A stretch of 64,000 bases of DNA. Source: Physella acuta (Eukaryota > Mollusca > Gastropoda > Physidae). Location of the stretch: positions 186,001 through 250,000 of the forward strand of contig NW_026732728.1 in NCBI RefSeq assembly GCF_028476545.1. Reading direction: 5' to 3'. This document shows positions 47,327-59,999 of the stretch, one piece after another (the first letter of the stretch is position 1; each line of letters starts with the position of its first letter). Under the pieces are notes generated by a model, which saw only the letters and a program-made list of their open reading frames with translations, was not told the origin of the DNA and did no database searches. The position numbers and the translations under genes are program-made.

Positions 47327-47496
47327 AAGTAAAGTTTTCCTTTCAAACCTGACGGTCTATGGGGCAAGTGAAAAAGAGTTCACTTGTTTCTGTGACCTCG
47401 ACATATGAAGAGATAGTGTGGTCAGCACTATGCCCAGCCGCCTTTACTTTCCCTAACGTGAGTTAGAGTTGGGTGGACTCAGGAACGCTCTACTGA
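47327..47496 (-). mobile_element. 5'-truncated tRNA-SINE with 12-bp TSD
   Basis: The minus strand carries the body from GAGCGTTCCTGAGTCCACCC to the tail CATAGACCGTCAGGTTTGAA. The direct repeat GTGTTGATATAT flanks it perfectly (47315-47326 and 47497-47508). The head is missing, as expected for incomplete target-primed reverse transcription. Confidence 0.93.
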
Positions 47497-47679
47497 GTGT
47501 TGATATATGCTAGGGATTTTTTCTTAATAATGCGGGCGGGTGATAATGTAAGAGATTCTTCCTTGTTATTTAACGTTGACTTTTGGAAGCTTTAGAGTTT
47601 ATTTCTGATAGTGGGCATGGCGATAAAGCTAAAATTTCTTAAAGCACTACATTGAGTAACAATGTAACAAGATGTTGCC

Positions 47680-47714
47680 AGTAGTATATTAGGTCACTTT
47701 TGGGTAGTATGGGT

Positions 47715-47746
<32 letters not shown>

Positions 47747-50700
47747 ACAAAGGCTATATAGGAAAATACTCCCAGCCTGGGTGAGCCGCAGGAACAATGA
47801 CATATAGCAAAATACTCACCCACCAGGCGCAGCCTGCCGCAGCCGCAGGAACAACGAGATATAGTAAAATACTCCCTGGGGGAGCAGGAGGTACACCGAC
47901 ATATAGTAAAATACTCACCCAACTGGGTGAAGGTGGGTGAGCCTGGGTGACCCGCAGGAACAATGACATATAGCAAAATACTCACCCACCAGGCGCAGCC
48001 TGCCGCAGCCGCAGGAACAACGAGATATAGTAAAATACTCCCTGGGTGAGGTGGAGGTACACCGACATATAGTAAAATACTCACCCACCTGGGTGAGGGT
48101 GGGTGAGCCGCAGGAACAATGAGATATAGTAAAATACTCACCCACCTGGGTGAGCAGGTGGGTGAGGGTGGGTGAGCCGCAGGAACAACGACATATAGTA
48201 AAATACTCACCCACCCTAGGGTGGGTGAGCAGGAGGGGGAGTAGGTCAGTAGGTCACCACCGGTGACCTTGTGACGTAATCAGTGACCTAGTTACGTAAT
48301 CATTGACCTAGTTACGTAATTAGTGACTTTGTGACGTCATCACTGACCTTGTTACGTAATTTTAATGTGTTTTTTAATTAGTTTGAATTTAATTTTTAAA
48401 TTTTTAATTAATTTTATTAACGAGTTACGTAATTTAATGCGTTTTTTAATGAGTTTGAATTTAATTTTTAAATTTTAATTAATTTTTATTATCGAGTTAC
48501 GTAATTTAATTACGTTGATTGTATTTTTAATTGTTTAATTTGTTGTTTACTTGTTGTTTAATTTAATTACTTTGTTTATATTGTGTAATTTTTTTTTTTA
48601 TTGAGTAGTTATGTAATTGGATTTTAATTTTTTTAATTTTTAAATTTTAAATTTTATTTTATTAACTAGTTACGTAATTTGATTATTTGTTTGAAATTCA
48701 TTTTATTTCTTTGATTTTAATTACTTTGTTTAATTAATTTATTTGATATATTTCTTTTCTTTGTTGTTTAATGTTGTTTATTTGTTTGAATGTATGTATG
48801 TTTTTAAATTCTCCCCTACAATGAGCGTGTACTAGAACAGTCTTTGTATACCAGCCTTTAACCAGACATGTAACACCTGTTACGTATCGACCGCCCGCGA
48901 AGTTTTCTAGGCGCTGCGCGTTTTAATGGGAATGTATTGATCGCACCCACGGGGCCATCACACCTAATTAAATCTTGTTATGCTTCACCGATTTTATGTA
49001 TTGTTCGCCGAAACGAACACAGCAGGGGGTATGATAATTAATTGAAAGAGCTAAGTGCCTCTCCACAAAGCCAGCGTTAAGTGTGGGAACACTTGTTACC
49101 ATGACACGCGCCTCGTAGTGATTAATGGGTTTTATATTGATCCCACCCACGGGCCATCACAGCATGATGTCCCACCTAATTAAATTTTGTTATGCTTCAC
49201 CGAGTTTCCCCGATCGATTTGACGGGTCATGATAATTAACGCAAAACCAGCGTTAAGTGTGGCGACAGATGTTACCAAGCGGGTGGTGGTGGTGGTGGTG
49301 GTGGTGGTGGTGGTGGTAAATTTGCTTAAGATTACAAACTTCAAGTTTTAAAAATCTAATTTTTTAAATTTTTAAATTTTTTAAATTATTATTTTTAAAT
49401 TTTATTTTTAATTGTTGTTTACTTGTTGGTTAATTTAATTACTTTGTATAATTTATTTGTTTGAAATTCATTTTAATTAGTTTGCTTTTAATTTCTTTGT
49501 TGTACGCCGTTTAAAATAAAAGACTAACACTAGCGTGTACTAGAAAGTGTCATTGTGTATAACATCCATTTAACCACAGCTGTTACTTATTAGTGACAGC
49601 TTGTACTTATCGATCCGCCCGGGATCCTCCCCGGCGCTCCCCGTGGTTGCTTAATAGCGGGCTCATTGAAGCGATCACAACAGGTAATTAATCGAAGCCA
49701 TTAAGTCCCTCTCCGCGTTAAGTGTGGCGACAGCTGGTGCTGTAATTAGTCACGGCTCTCGGCTTTTTTCATTAGACTACAGCTGTACATGAACTATGTT
49801 CACATATCGTACGCCCGGTCATTCTTTGATCAAATTAAAAAATTTTGTTTCCACATGTCCTGCGAACCGTCCCTTGCTATGTATGAAAGATTAATGGTTG
49901 TAACTATTCGCTTATAGCGAGGGTCAGCGAAAACAAAAAATATATTTAAGGGTCGGAATTTTCTTTCAACCACCGTTAAGTCAGGTTTTGAGACGAAACG
50001 AAGTCTCGGTAGGTTCGTGTTTTTTAATGGGCGACAGGGCGACTTGGTGCGTTGGTACGTAGGTATGCGGGGTAGACATGTTTTTTACAAGTCTGGAAAA
50101 GTAATTACGTTTTTTATGACCGTTCCGATTTTCTTTTGATCTGACCACCATTTGACCACACTGAGCCAGATAAATTTAACAATTGTCGCAGCGGGGTTTA
50201 TTTTAAGTGCACCCCGTGCACGCTTGTTTACATTTTAAAAGACGTGTCGCGTGTCTTCCCCTTACGGCTTCCCTAATAGAGAAACGAGAGGAAAGACAAC
50301 TGTTCTAAAATTAGAACAGCCTTGTCTACAGACACGAGTATCGTCCCTTGTGAAAAAATTCGCGTCAGAATCCTTAACTAAACAGTCAATTTCTTTAAAA
50401 AGTTAAAAAATAATTTAGGAAGACAAGGGTTAACAAAATATATATCTTAGTCTTGCAGCAGATTACCTTCCCATGTTCGCTTTAGTATTACAGTTTTCAT
50501 CAATCTTCTTTTTGACTTGAACTTCTTTAATTTTTAAGAAAGTTTACTTATACATAATACATTACGTCTAATGACAATTTTTTATTTTTACCACTCAATG
50601 TATTTTCTTTTTCTATATCTTACATTGTCATCTTAATTTTTGATCACCTTAGGTGGTGGTAAGGTGGTAAGGTGGTGGTAAGGTGGTGGTAAGGTGGTGG

Positions 50701-51329
50701 TAAATTTGCTAGTCTTGCAGCAGATTACCTTCCCATGTTCGCTTTAGTATTACAGTTTTCATCAATCTTCTTTTTTGACTTGAACTTCTTTAATTTTTAA
50801 GAAAGTTTACTTATACATAATACATTACGTCTAATGACAATTTTTTATTTTTACCACTCAATGTATTTTCTTTTTCTATATCTTACATTGTCATCTTAAT
50901 TTTTTGATCACCTTAGGTGGTGGTAAGGTGGTAAGGTGGTGGTAAGGTGGTGGTAAGGTGGTGGTAAATTTGCTTAAGATTATAAACTTCAAGTTTTAAA
51001 AATCAATACATTACGTCTAAGGACAATTTTTTATTTTTACCACTCAATGTATTTTCTTTTTCTATATCTTACATTGTCATCTTAATTTTTGATCACCTTA
51101 GTAAAAATTTGCTTAAGATTATAAACTTCAAGTTTTAAAAAACAACAACGTTATAGTACGTCGTGTCAAATGACACACCGTTTAAAATGTCTACATTTAA
51201 AGTTCACCAAAATAATGACGTAAAAACTAAATATGATATGACGTTAGCATACATATCATTCAATCTAATCACTCTAAAGTACAAATCAATAATTTTTATT
51301 GATTAAGGGGCTGGGTGAGTTATTTTTAT
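47680..51329 (+). repeat. Left inverted arm of the fold-back element
   Basis: From the outer end inwards: GAGCAG microsatellite and a tandem block with CCGCAGGAACAATGACATAT and AAAATACTCACCC (47700-48235); a GGTCACC/GGTGACC hairpin and 20-bp ACGT-cored repeats (48252-48360); AT-rich sequence; two related blocks with CAGCGTTAAGTGTGG (about 48950-49290); a GGT trinucleotide run (about 49283-49316); unique sequence; and a roughly 270-bp unit present twice plus a partial third (50440-51110). It is about 165 bp longer than the right arm because of one extra unit in the outer tandem block. Confidence 0.95.
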
Positions 51330-52979
51330 TCGGGTGCCCAGGGAAGGTTTGGAGTTGGTTGGGACAGATTTTATACACGAGTCGGTGACGTTTTCACCGA
51401 GGCAGGGTTCGAATCTAGACCATGCATGTTTTGGAATTGTTAGGGAGAGTTAAACTAAGGTCGGTGAAGTTTTCACCGAGGTTGGTTTTGAACTCGGAAC
51501 ATGCATGTTTTGGAATCGGTAGGTGTAGAGTCCATACTAGGGTCGGGGAGTTTTGCTAACACTGAGCCAGGTTGCAAAGTTGGCACATGCATCCTTGGAA
51601 TTGTTAGGGGCCGTGTTCATACTAGTGTCGGTGAAGGTTGGTTTTGAACTCGGAACATGTATGTTTTGGAATCGTTAGGTCTAGAGTCCATACTACGGTC
51701 GGTGAAGATTTCACCGAGGCAGGTTACAAAGTTGGTACATGCATGTTTAGGAATTGTTGGTAGCCGAGTTCATACTAGTGTCGGTGAAGGTTGGTTTTGA
51801 ACTCGGAACATACATGTTTTGAAATCGGTAGGTGTAGAGTCCATACTAGGGTCGGGAGAGTTTTCACCGAGGTAGGTTACAAAGTTGGTACATGCATGTT
51901 TAGGAATTGATGGGGCAGAGTTTAAACTAGTGTCGGTGAAGGTTGGTTTTGAACTCGGAACATGCATGTTTTGAAATTGTTGGTAACCGAGTTCATACTA
52001 GGGACGGGGGTGTTTTCACCGAGGCAAGTTACAAAGTTCGTACATGCATCATTGGAATTGTTAGGGAGAGTTAAACTAAGGTCGGTGAAGTTTTCACCGA
52101 GGCAGGTTACAAAGTTGGTACAGGGATGTTTAGGAATTGTTGGCAGTCGAGTTCATACTAGGGTCGGGGAATTTTGTTAGCACTGAGGCAGGTTGGAAAG
52201 TTGGGACATGTATGTTTGGGAATTGTTGGTAGCCGAGTTCATACTAGTGTCGGTGAAGGTTGGTTTTGAACTCGGAACATTCATGTTTTGGAATCGGTAG
52301 GTGTAGAGTCCATACTAGTGTCGGTGAAGTTTTCACCGAGGGTGGTTTCAAAGTTAGTACAGGTATGTTTTGGAAGTGTTAGGGGCCGAGTCTAGAGTGG
52401 GAAGGCTTTTGTTTTCACTAAGGTAGATTTAAAACGTGGACCATCCCTGTTTCGGAGTTGGTCGGGGTAGAGTTTACACTAGAGTGGGACGGTCTTTGTT
52501 TTCAACAAGACAGGTTTCGAAATTCGGCCATGGCTGTTTTGGAGTTGGATGGGAACGTTGTCACTTGTGACAGTAAACGAAGGGGGATAAATGTTTGTCT
52601 GTTACTTTGTCCTTTGTCTGTCCAAGGGAATAGTGTGGGTAGTGGTACGGTGTGTTTATCTATCGGTTGTTTAGGGACGGGGGCGAGGGCGGCGGACAAA
52701 GTTGTCGATGTAGGTAGGGTGCAAGCGATATTCAACGTGGAGTGGTGTCTACAAGTTATGTATCCCAGTCTGTTGGAGTGGTTTCTAGGGGGTTGTAATA
52801 TTAGTTGAATAAATATTTGTCTTTAGGATTGTCATACAGCCTTTGTCTCTTTAATGGAATAGGTATAGTGCAGGTCGTAGTAGTAGTACGGTCTGTTTAT
52901 CTAACGGTTGGTATTGAGGTTAGGGATGGGAGAAGGGGAAAAGGGTCGTGGACAAAGGGAAGGGGAAGGGCGAATAGTG
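51330..52979. repeat. Spacer of the fold-back element: tandem repeat with built-in hairpin
   Basis: Most of the spacer (about 51380-52480) is a degenerate tandem array of 76-80-bp units paired into about 152-bp units. Each carries GGTCGGTGAAGTTTTCACCG, whose CGGTGAA/TTCACCG halves form a perfect small hairpin, then GAACTCGGAACATGCATG. The remaining part (52480-52979) is non-repetitive and no protein is recognised in it. Confidence 0.85.
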
Positions 52980-55900
52980 ATAAAAATAACTCACCCAGCC
53001 CCTTAATCAATAAAAATTATTGATTTGTACTTTAGAGTGATTAGATTGAATGATATGTATGCTAACGTCATATCATATTTAGTTTTTACGTCATTATTTT
53101 GGTGAACTTTAAATGTAGACATTTTAAACGGTGTGTCATTTGACACGACGTACTATAACGTTGTTGTTTTTTAAAACTTGAAGTTTATAATCTTAAGCAA
53201 ATTTTTACTAAGGTGATCAAAAATTAAGATGACAATGTAAGATATAGAAAAAGAAAATACATTGAGTGGTAAAAATAAAAAATTGTCCTTAGACGTAATG
53301 TATTGATTTTTAAAACTTGAAGTTTATAATCTTAAGCAAATTTACCACCACCTTACCACCACCTTACCACCACCTTACCACCTTACCACCACCTAAGGTG
53401 ATCAAAAAATTAAGATGACAATGTAAGATATAGAAAAAGAAAATACATTGAGTGGTAAAAATAAAAAATTGTCATTAGACGTAATGTATTATGTATAAGT
53501 AAACTTTCTTAAAAATTAAAGAAGTTCAAGTCAAAAAAGAAGATTGATGAAAACTGTAATACTAAAGCGAACATGGGAAGGTAATCTGCTGCAAGACTAG
53601 CAAATTTACCACCACCTTACCACCACCTTACCACCACCTTACCACCTTACCACCACCTAAGGTGATCAAAAATTAAGATGACAATGTAAGATATAGAAAA
53701 AGAAAATACATTGAGTGGTAAAAATAAAAAATTGTCATTAGACGTAATGTATTATGTATAAGTAAACTTTCTTAAAAATTAAAGAAGTTCAAGTCAAAAA
53801 GAAGATTGATGAAAACTGTAATACTAAAGCGAACATGGGAAGGTAATCTGCTGCAAGACTAAGATATATATTTTGTTAACCCTTGTCTTCCTAAATTATT
53901 TTTTAACTTTTTAAAGAAATTGACTGTTTAGTTAAGGATTCTGACGCGAATTTTTTCACAAGGGACGATACTCGTGTCTGTAGACAAGGCTGTTCTAATT
54001 TTAGAACAGTTGTCTTTCCTCTCGTTTCTCTATTAGGGAAGCCGTAAGGGGAAGACACGCGACACGTCTTTTAAAATGTAAACAAGCGTGCACGGGGTGC
54101 ACTTAAAATAAACCCCGCTGCGACAATTGTTAAATTTATCTGGCTCAGTGTGGTCAAATGGTGGTCAGATCAAAAGAAAATCGGAACGGTCATAAAAAAC
54201 GTAATTACTTTTCCAGACTTGTAAAAAACATGTCTACCCCGCATACCTACGTACCAACGCACCAAGTCGCCCTGTCGCCCATTAAAAAACACGAACCTAC
54301 CGAGACTTCGTTTCGTCTCAAAACCTGACTTAACGGTGGTTGAAAGAAAATTCCGACCCTTAAATATATTTTTTGTTTTCGCTGACCCTCGCTATAAGCG
54401 AATAGTTACAACCATTAATCTTTCATACATAGCAAGGGACGGTTCGCAGGACATGTGGAAACAAAATTTTTTAATTTGATCAAAGAATGACCGGGCGTAC
54501 GATATGTGAACATAGTTCATGTACAGCTGTAGTCTAATGAAAAAAGCCGAGAGCCGTGACTAATTACAGCACCAGCTGTCGCCACACTTAACGCGGAGAG
54601 GGACTTAATGGCTTCGATTAATTACCTGTTGTGATCGCTTCAATGAGCCCGCTATTAAGCAACCACGGGGAGCGCCGGGGAGGATCCCGGGCGGATCGAT
54701 AAGTACAAGCTGTCACTAATAAGTAACAGCTGTGGTTAAATGGATGTTATACACAATGACACTTTCTAGTACACGCTAGTGTTAGTCTTTTATTTTAAAC
54801 GGCGTACAACAAAGAAATTAAAAGCAAACTAATTAAAATGAATTTCAAACAAATAAATTATACAAAGTAATTAAATTAACCAACAAGTAAACAACAATTA
54901 AAAATAAAATTTAAAAATAATAATTTAAAAAATTTAAAAATTTAAAAAATTAGATTTTTAAAACTTGAAGTTTATAATCTTAAGCAAATTTACCACCACC
55001 ACCACCACCACCACCACCACCACCACCCGCTTGGTAACATCTGTCGCCACACTTAACGCTGGTTTTGCGTTAATTATCATGACCCGTCAAATCGATCGGG
55101 GAAACTCGGTGAAGCATAACAAAATTTAATTAGGTGGGACATCATGCTGTGATGGCCCGTGGGTGGGATCAATATAAAACCCATTAATCACTACGAGGCG
55201 CGTGTCATGGTAACAGGTGTTCCCACACTTAACGCTGGCTTTGTGGAGAGGCACTTAGCTCTTTCAATTAATTATCATACCCCCTGCTGTGTTCGTTTCG
55301 GCGAACAATACATAAAATCGGTGAAGCATAACAAGATTTAATTAGGTGTGATGGCCCCGTGGGTGCGATCAATACATTCCCATTAAAACGCGCAGCGCCT
55401 AGAAAACTTCGCGGGCGGTCGATACGTAACAGGTGTTACATGTCTGGTTAAAGGCTGGTATACAAAGACTGTTCTAGTACACGCTCATTGTAGGGGAGAA
55501 TTTAAAAACATACATACATTCAAACAAATAAACAACATTAAACAACAAAGAAAAGAAATATATCAAATAAATTAATTAAACAAAGTAATTAAAATCAAAG
55601 AAATAAAATGAATTTCAAACAAATAATCAAATTACGTAACTAGTTAATAAAATAAAATTTAAAATTTAAAAATTAAAAAAATTAAAATCCAATTACATAA
55701 CTACTCAATAAAAAAAAAAATTACACAATATAAACAAAGTAATTAAATTAAACAACAAGTAAACAACAAATTAAACAATTAAAAATACAATCAACGTAAT
55801 TAAATTACGTAACTCGATAATAAAAATTAATTAAAATTTAAAAATTAAATTCAAACTCATTAAAAAACGCATTAAATTACGTAACTCGTTAATAAAATTA

Positions 55901-56396
55901 ATTAAAAATTTAAAAATTAAATTCAAACTAATTAAAAAACACATTAAAATTACGTAACAAGGTCAGTGATGACGTCACAAAGTCACTAATTACGTAACTA
56001 GGTCAATGATTACGTAACTAGGTCACTGATTACGTCACAAGGTCACCGGTGGTGACCTACTGACCTACTCCCCCTCCTGCTCACCCACCCTAGGGTGGGT
56101 GAGTATTTTACTATATGTCGTTGTTCCTGCGGCTCACCCACCCTCACCCACCTGCTCACCCAGGTGGGTGAGTATTTTACTATATCTCATTGTTCCTGCG
56201 GCTCACCCACCCTCACCCAGGTGGGTGAGTATTTTACTATATGTCGGTGTACCTCCACCTCACCCAGGGAGTATTTTACTATATCTCGTTGTTCCTGCGG
56301 CTGCGGCAGGCTGCGCCTGGTGGGTGAGTATTTTGCTATATGTCATTGTTCCTGCGGCTCACCCAGGCTGGGAGTATTTTCCTATATAGCCTTTGT

Positions 56397-56428
<32 letters not shown>

Positions 56429-56463
56429 ACCCATACTACCCAAAAGTGACCTAATATACTACT
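52980..56463 (-). repeat. Right inverted arm of the fold-back element
   Basis: Reverse complement of the left arm throughout, from TAAAAATAACTCACCCAGCC at the inner edge to CCTAATATACTACT at the outer end. Only a few base differences were noticed, plus one tandem unit fewer near the outer end. Confidence 0.95.
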
Positions 56464-56876
56464 GTTGCCTAACTGTTCGCTTGAGGCAAGATTTTATCAG
56501 CCGTGCCTCAGGTTAACAACTCAAGCAATAATTTAACATTTTAAGCTACATTTTTAAACATCTAATTTAGCGCATGGATTCTCCCGTTCCCAATTAGCAA
56601 AAACCTAATTATTTCTTCTTTCGCTTCACTCTTATCAACTTTTCTCGTCTAAGTTGAACAATAATTAATTAGATTTCATTAGCCAACGGATACAGGACCA
56701 TTTGTTTTCGTAAAAATCAAATTTGACACCTAATTGAATTGAAATTAGAACTGAGAGGTTTTTAGCGTTAGGCTGGGTAACGCGATTAGATCTCACGGTG
56801 AGGAAGAGGGGGGTGGGGTGGTAGGGGGGTGTTATCTTCATACAACCAACTCAACAATTCTTGCCATACTATCCAT

Positions 56877-57044
56877 CAGTATTTCTTTCAGACTTTTATT
56901 TCTACCCCGAGGGGGGGGGGGGGGGGGGCAGACTAAATTTTCAGGGGGGAGGGGGCGATACCTGTAAAAGTTTAATATCTATATAAATTATATTTATTTC
57001 GAAGCCTCCCCCCCCCCCCGGAGAGATGCCTGAAAGAAACACTC
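56877..57044 (+). mobile_element. G-rich hAT-type MITE, diverged copy
   Basis: The left end is CAGTATTTCTTTCAGACTTT; the right end, read inwards, is GAGTGTTTCTTTCAGGCATC. Flanking octamers CTATCCAT and TTCTCCAT match at 6 of 8. It has the same AT core (TAATATCTATATAAATTATA) and G runs as the 36229 copy, with internal loss. Confidence 0.85.
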
Positions 57045-57286
57045 TTCTCCATCACTCTTCCAAAAATTAATGCGATGAGACACAATAAATGTAGACCGTC
57101 GTTTTACGCTGACTTTGCTCAAACTAAGGCTAGTGTTTTTGGGGTTAATTAAGACTTCCTAACCCGTGATAAAAAATCGAGACAAACGCTGTTTTTAGAT
57201 CTACCATCTCGCCAATCTCAATTAACATTACGTCAATTGTTCCGTACGTCAGCTGTGGGAAAATTACAATTTTCTCCCTGTTTTTA

Positions 57287-57296
57287 GCGCATGCGC
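57287..57296. promoter_or_regulatory. NRF1-type palindrome
   Basis: GCGCATGCGC, a perfect 10-bp palindrome matching the core of the NRF1 site, as at the qki promoter. No gene start is identified next to it. Confidence 0.3.
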
Positions 57297-58140
57297 AAAC
57301 GTGTTTCCAGCTCGTGAGTTCAGTGTTATTGTTACGTAATAATTAGACGTGACAACTCGTTGAGCCATGCCTCCATTTTTATAAACTTTGACCCCGGTCA
57401 CGTTGTCTGTACGTTTGTGTTTGTGTTCAGATCCTGTAAATTCGTTTTGACACATCTCTAATTCAATGATTTCTTTCAAAATTTCCACATGTTCATTTCC
57501 GATGACAACGCAAGAATATCTCAGTTGCGCTCTATAAAAAACGCAAAGTTAGTGATTAAAATTATCTTCCAGATTGCTGGATTCAGTATAAAAGAGCATG
57601 AAAGTCGATCAAGTGAGCCATTGTACGCACATTTTTCAGACAAGGGGCAGATAATAGACCTAATCACGTAGAGTGAATTGTTATGAGGGGGAAAAATAGC
57701 AGCATTCCAACGGTGTCTTAGAGCGATTTGTTTGGAAAAATCAAATGTAATAAAAGTTGTTATTAAAATTGAAATACAGAATTTCACATTCCCTTGCAGC
57801 GTTTCAAGACTAATAGTCACAGAAATAAGTACGAATGTATACACTTTTTTTTTGTTGAAGAACAAGCATTTAAATAAATTTAGGATACTGTATACAAATC
57901 TTTCTCAATTACAAGCTTTTAACCGCACTTCAAATCAGTAAAAAAATATTTATTTAGCAATAATAGTAAAAATAAAAGCGTTGGTTGCTATAGACATATT
58001 TAAAATACATTTTAAAACCAATGTTTTTGTAGTGTCTCCTTTTGCCCTCAATCGTTACTCGTCTTACACGCGTAATTCTTGTCAGATCTCTAGTCGTTTT
58101 AATATCATGCCTCTGTTTTCTTTTAACACAGGAATTAGGG

Positions 58141-58346
58141 CAGTGGGTTTTTAGCCGATTTTGGGGGTACCGAACCCCACCACTTTTATATGCGTATTCA
58201 CTGAACCCTTCTAAAAGTCCCATCGTCCTTACTGACAAAACCATCGTGAATCAGATGTGTCGGTGTATGTCTTGAGCTCGACCGAACCCCTGCGACTGAC
58301 TCACTGAACCCCTGGGGTTCGATGGAACCCAGGTTAAGAACCACTG
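58141..58346. mobile_element. 206-bp hAT-like MITE
   Basis: The left end is CAGTGGGTTTTTAGCCGATT; the right end, read inwards, is CAGTGGTTCTTAACCTGGGT. Both continue into a CGAACCCC block about 30 bp in. Flanking octamers AATTAGGG and GGTTAGGT share five central bases, so the target duplication has decayed. CAGTGGTTCTTAACCTG ends are typical of hAT/Charlie-type elements. Confidence 0.75.
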
Positions 58347-59324
58347 GGTTAGGTTAAAGGCTAGAATAAAAACTATGGGTAGAGAAAGAGATAGGCTTAG
58401 GGTTGAAAAGGGATTCTAGCCAAATATAATTTCTCCACAACCAAAACAAAGAGAAATAAACAAACTGGAGAACCTTATGCTAACTTTTAAAAAAAACAGA
58501 TCATGTTTGTTCTAACTGCCCTAAGTTACCTTTAAAATTGTTTTCATCTTTCTTCCAATGCCATTTAGAACAGCTACAAGCTATTTGATTACAATATCAA
58601 TCTTGATGGTTTTTAAATATAACATATTTTGTTAGAGAGTTTTACAATCTTAAATGTTTAACAGCAATTAAACAATTTTCAGTTTAATTTGTGAACAATT
58701 AAGATGTTTACAGTTAATTTTAAAATCTGGGAAAATATTAACACGTTCATTTTACCATAATTAAAAACAGATTTAATTAAAATGTCATGTGCATCATTCA
58801 ACATTTTCACCTTTAACAAAAAAAAAACAAATCATATTCCCCTGAACACGTTAAAAACTAAAATGTGTTGTTTCATCATTATTTCGTTTTCAAAACTCGG
58901 TTGTGTTTTTTGAAAAAAGCTAATGAGTTCATGTTCTTAAAATTACGTGTTAAATTCTCTTTCAGAACGTTTTGAATCGACATAGTCATGAAATGTTAAA
59001 TAATTAGCACGAAATGTGTTCGTCCATCATGGTAGAGACACGAAAAAAAAATTAACAGAGTATTTTCCTGAAGTCTTGAATCTTCGCTTTTTAGGTTAAC
59101 CGAATTTGTTTTTGTCTTATTTATATTGTAAAACACAGCTTTATAGTTGAAATTTGCTTTAATAAAAATTAAATTTAAACTATGATCGTGAAACGTGTAT
59201 ATTTTGATGGCTTGTCTGTATTTTTTATTAAAGGAGGTTTATCATTGTTTGATGGAAGATGTACCGGTTGCAATGAGAAAACTTGCAGACTTCTGTGAGC
59301 TTGCTTGGTATGTGTTGGTCAATG
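58347..59324. other. AT-rich stretch, nothing recognised
   Basis: A/T-rich sequence with short homopolymers and no gene or repeat that I can support. Confidence 0.5.
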
Positions 59325-59990
59325 GGTCTTGGGTTGGTACTGGTCAGTACTCGGGTACTGGGATGGTATGGGTCAGTACTGGGATTCTGAGATGATATGG
59401 GTCAGTACTCGGGTGTGGAGATGATATGGGTCAGTACTGGGATTCTGAGATGATATGGGTCAGTACTCGGGTGTGGAGATGATATGGGTCAGTACTGGGA
59501 TTCTGAGATGATATGGGTCAGTACTCGGGTGTGGAGATGATATGGGTCAGTACTGGGATTCTGAGATGATATGGGTCAGTACTCGGGTGTGGAGATGATA
59601 TGGGTCAGTACTGGGATTCTGAGATGATATGGGTCAGTACTCGGGTGTGGAGATGATATGGGTCAGTACTGGGATTCTGAGATGATATGGGTCAGTACTC
59701 GGGTGTGGAGATGATATGGGTCAGTACTGGGATTCTGAGATGATATGGGTCAGTACTCGGGTGTTGAGATGGTAGGGTCAGTACTGGGATGCTGAGATGG
59801 TAGGGTCAGTACTGGGATGCTGAGATGGTAGGGTCAGTACTCGGGTGTTGAGATGATATGGGTAAGTACTGGGATGCTGGGATGGTATGGGTCAGTACTG
59901 GGATGCTGAGATGATATGGGTAAGTACTGGGATGCTGAGATGGTATGGGTCAGTAGTCGGATGCTGGGATGGTGTAAGTCATTTGAAGGT
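59325..59990. repeat. 29/58-bp minisatellite with GGTCAGTACT core
   Basis: Two alternating 29-bp units, GAGATGATATGGGTCAGTAC-TGGGATTCT and GAGATGATATGGGTCAGTAC-TCGGGTGTG, give an exact 58-bp higher-order period over about seven rounds. Irregular units occur at both edges. Confidence 0.97.
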
Positions 59991-59999
59991 AGGTTGGTA

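Larger units (their letters stand above)
47680..56463. mobile_element. 8.8-kb fold-back element with giant terminal inverted repeats (non-autonomous, Polinton-like or Dada-like)
   Basis: The left arm 47680-51329 and right arm 52980-56463 are near-identical inverted copies around a 1650-bp spacer. The termini are AGTAGTATATTAGGTCAC and its complement, giving AG...CT ends. The hexamer GTTGCC is repeated directly outside both ends (47674-47679, 56464-56469). A 6-bp duplication with AG ends is the Polinton/Maverick habit; Dada elements also duplicate 6-7 bp. I see no transposase, polymerase, integrase or capsid-like reading frame in arms or spacer, so any movement would need outside help. Arm identity suggests a young or gene-converted element. 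Family is inference; structure is direct. Confidence 0.88.
56470..58140. other. Flank of the fold-back element, no gene recognised
   Basis: Contains a G-rich MITE (56877-57044) and a GCGCATGCGC palindrome (57287-57296) of NRF1 type. Short frames around 57264-57865 have no recognised relatives. Confidence 0.55.

Noticed and set aside
47689-48214. Frames of 99-173 codons at the outer end of the fold-back arm
   Set aside because: Tandem-repeat translation, equally open in different phases and mirrored in the other arm; no known domain.
47680-56463. A complete Polinton with capsid and polymerase genes
   Set aside because: The arms and spacer contain no recognisable genes; only the terminal structure resembles that family.
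57264-57488. 74-codon minus-strand frame next to an NRF1-type site
   Set aside because: No family recognised, and the palindrome lies inside the frame near its 3' end, not upstream of it.
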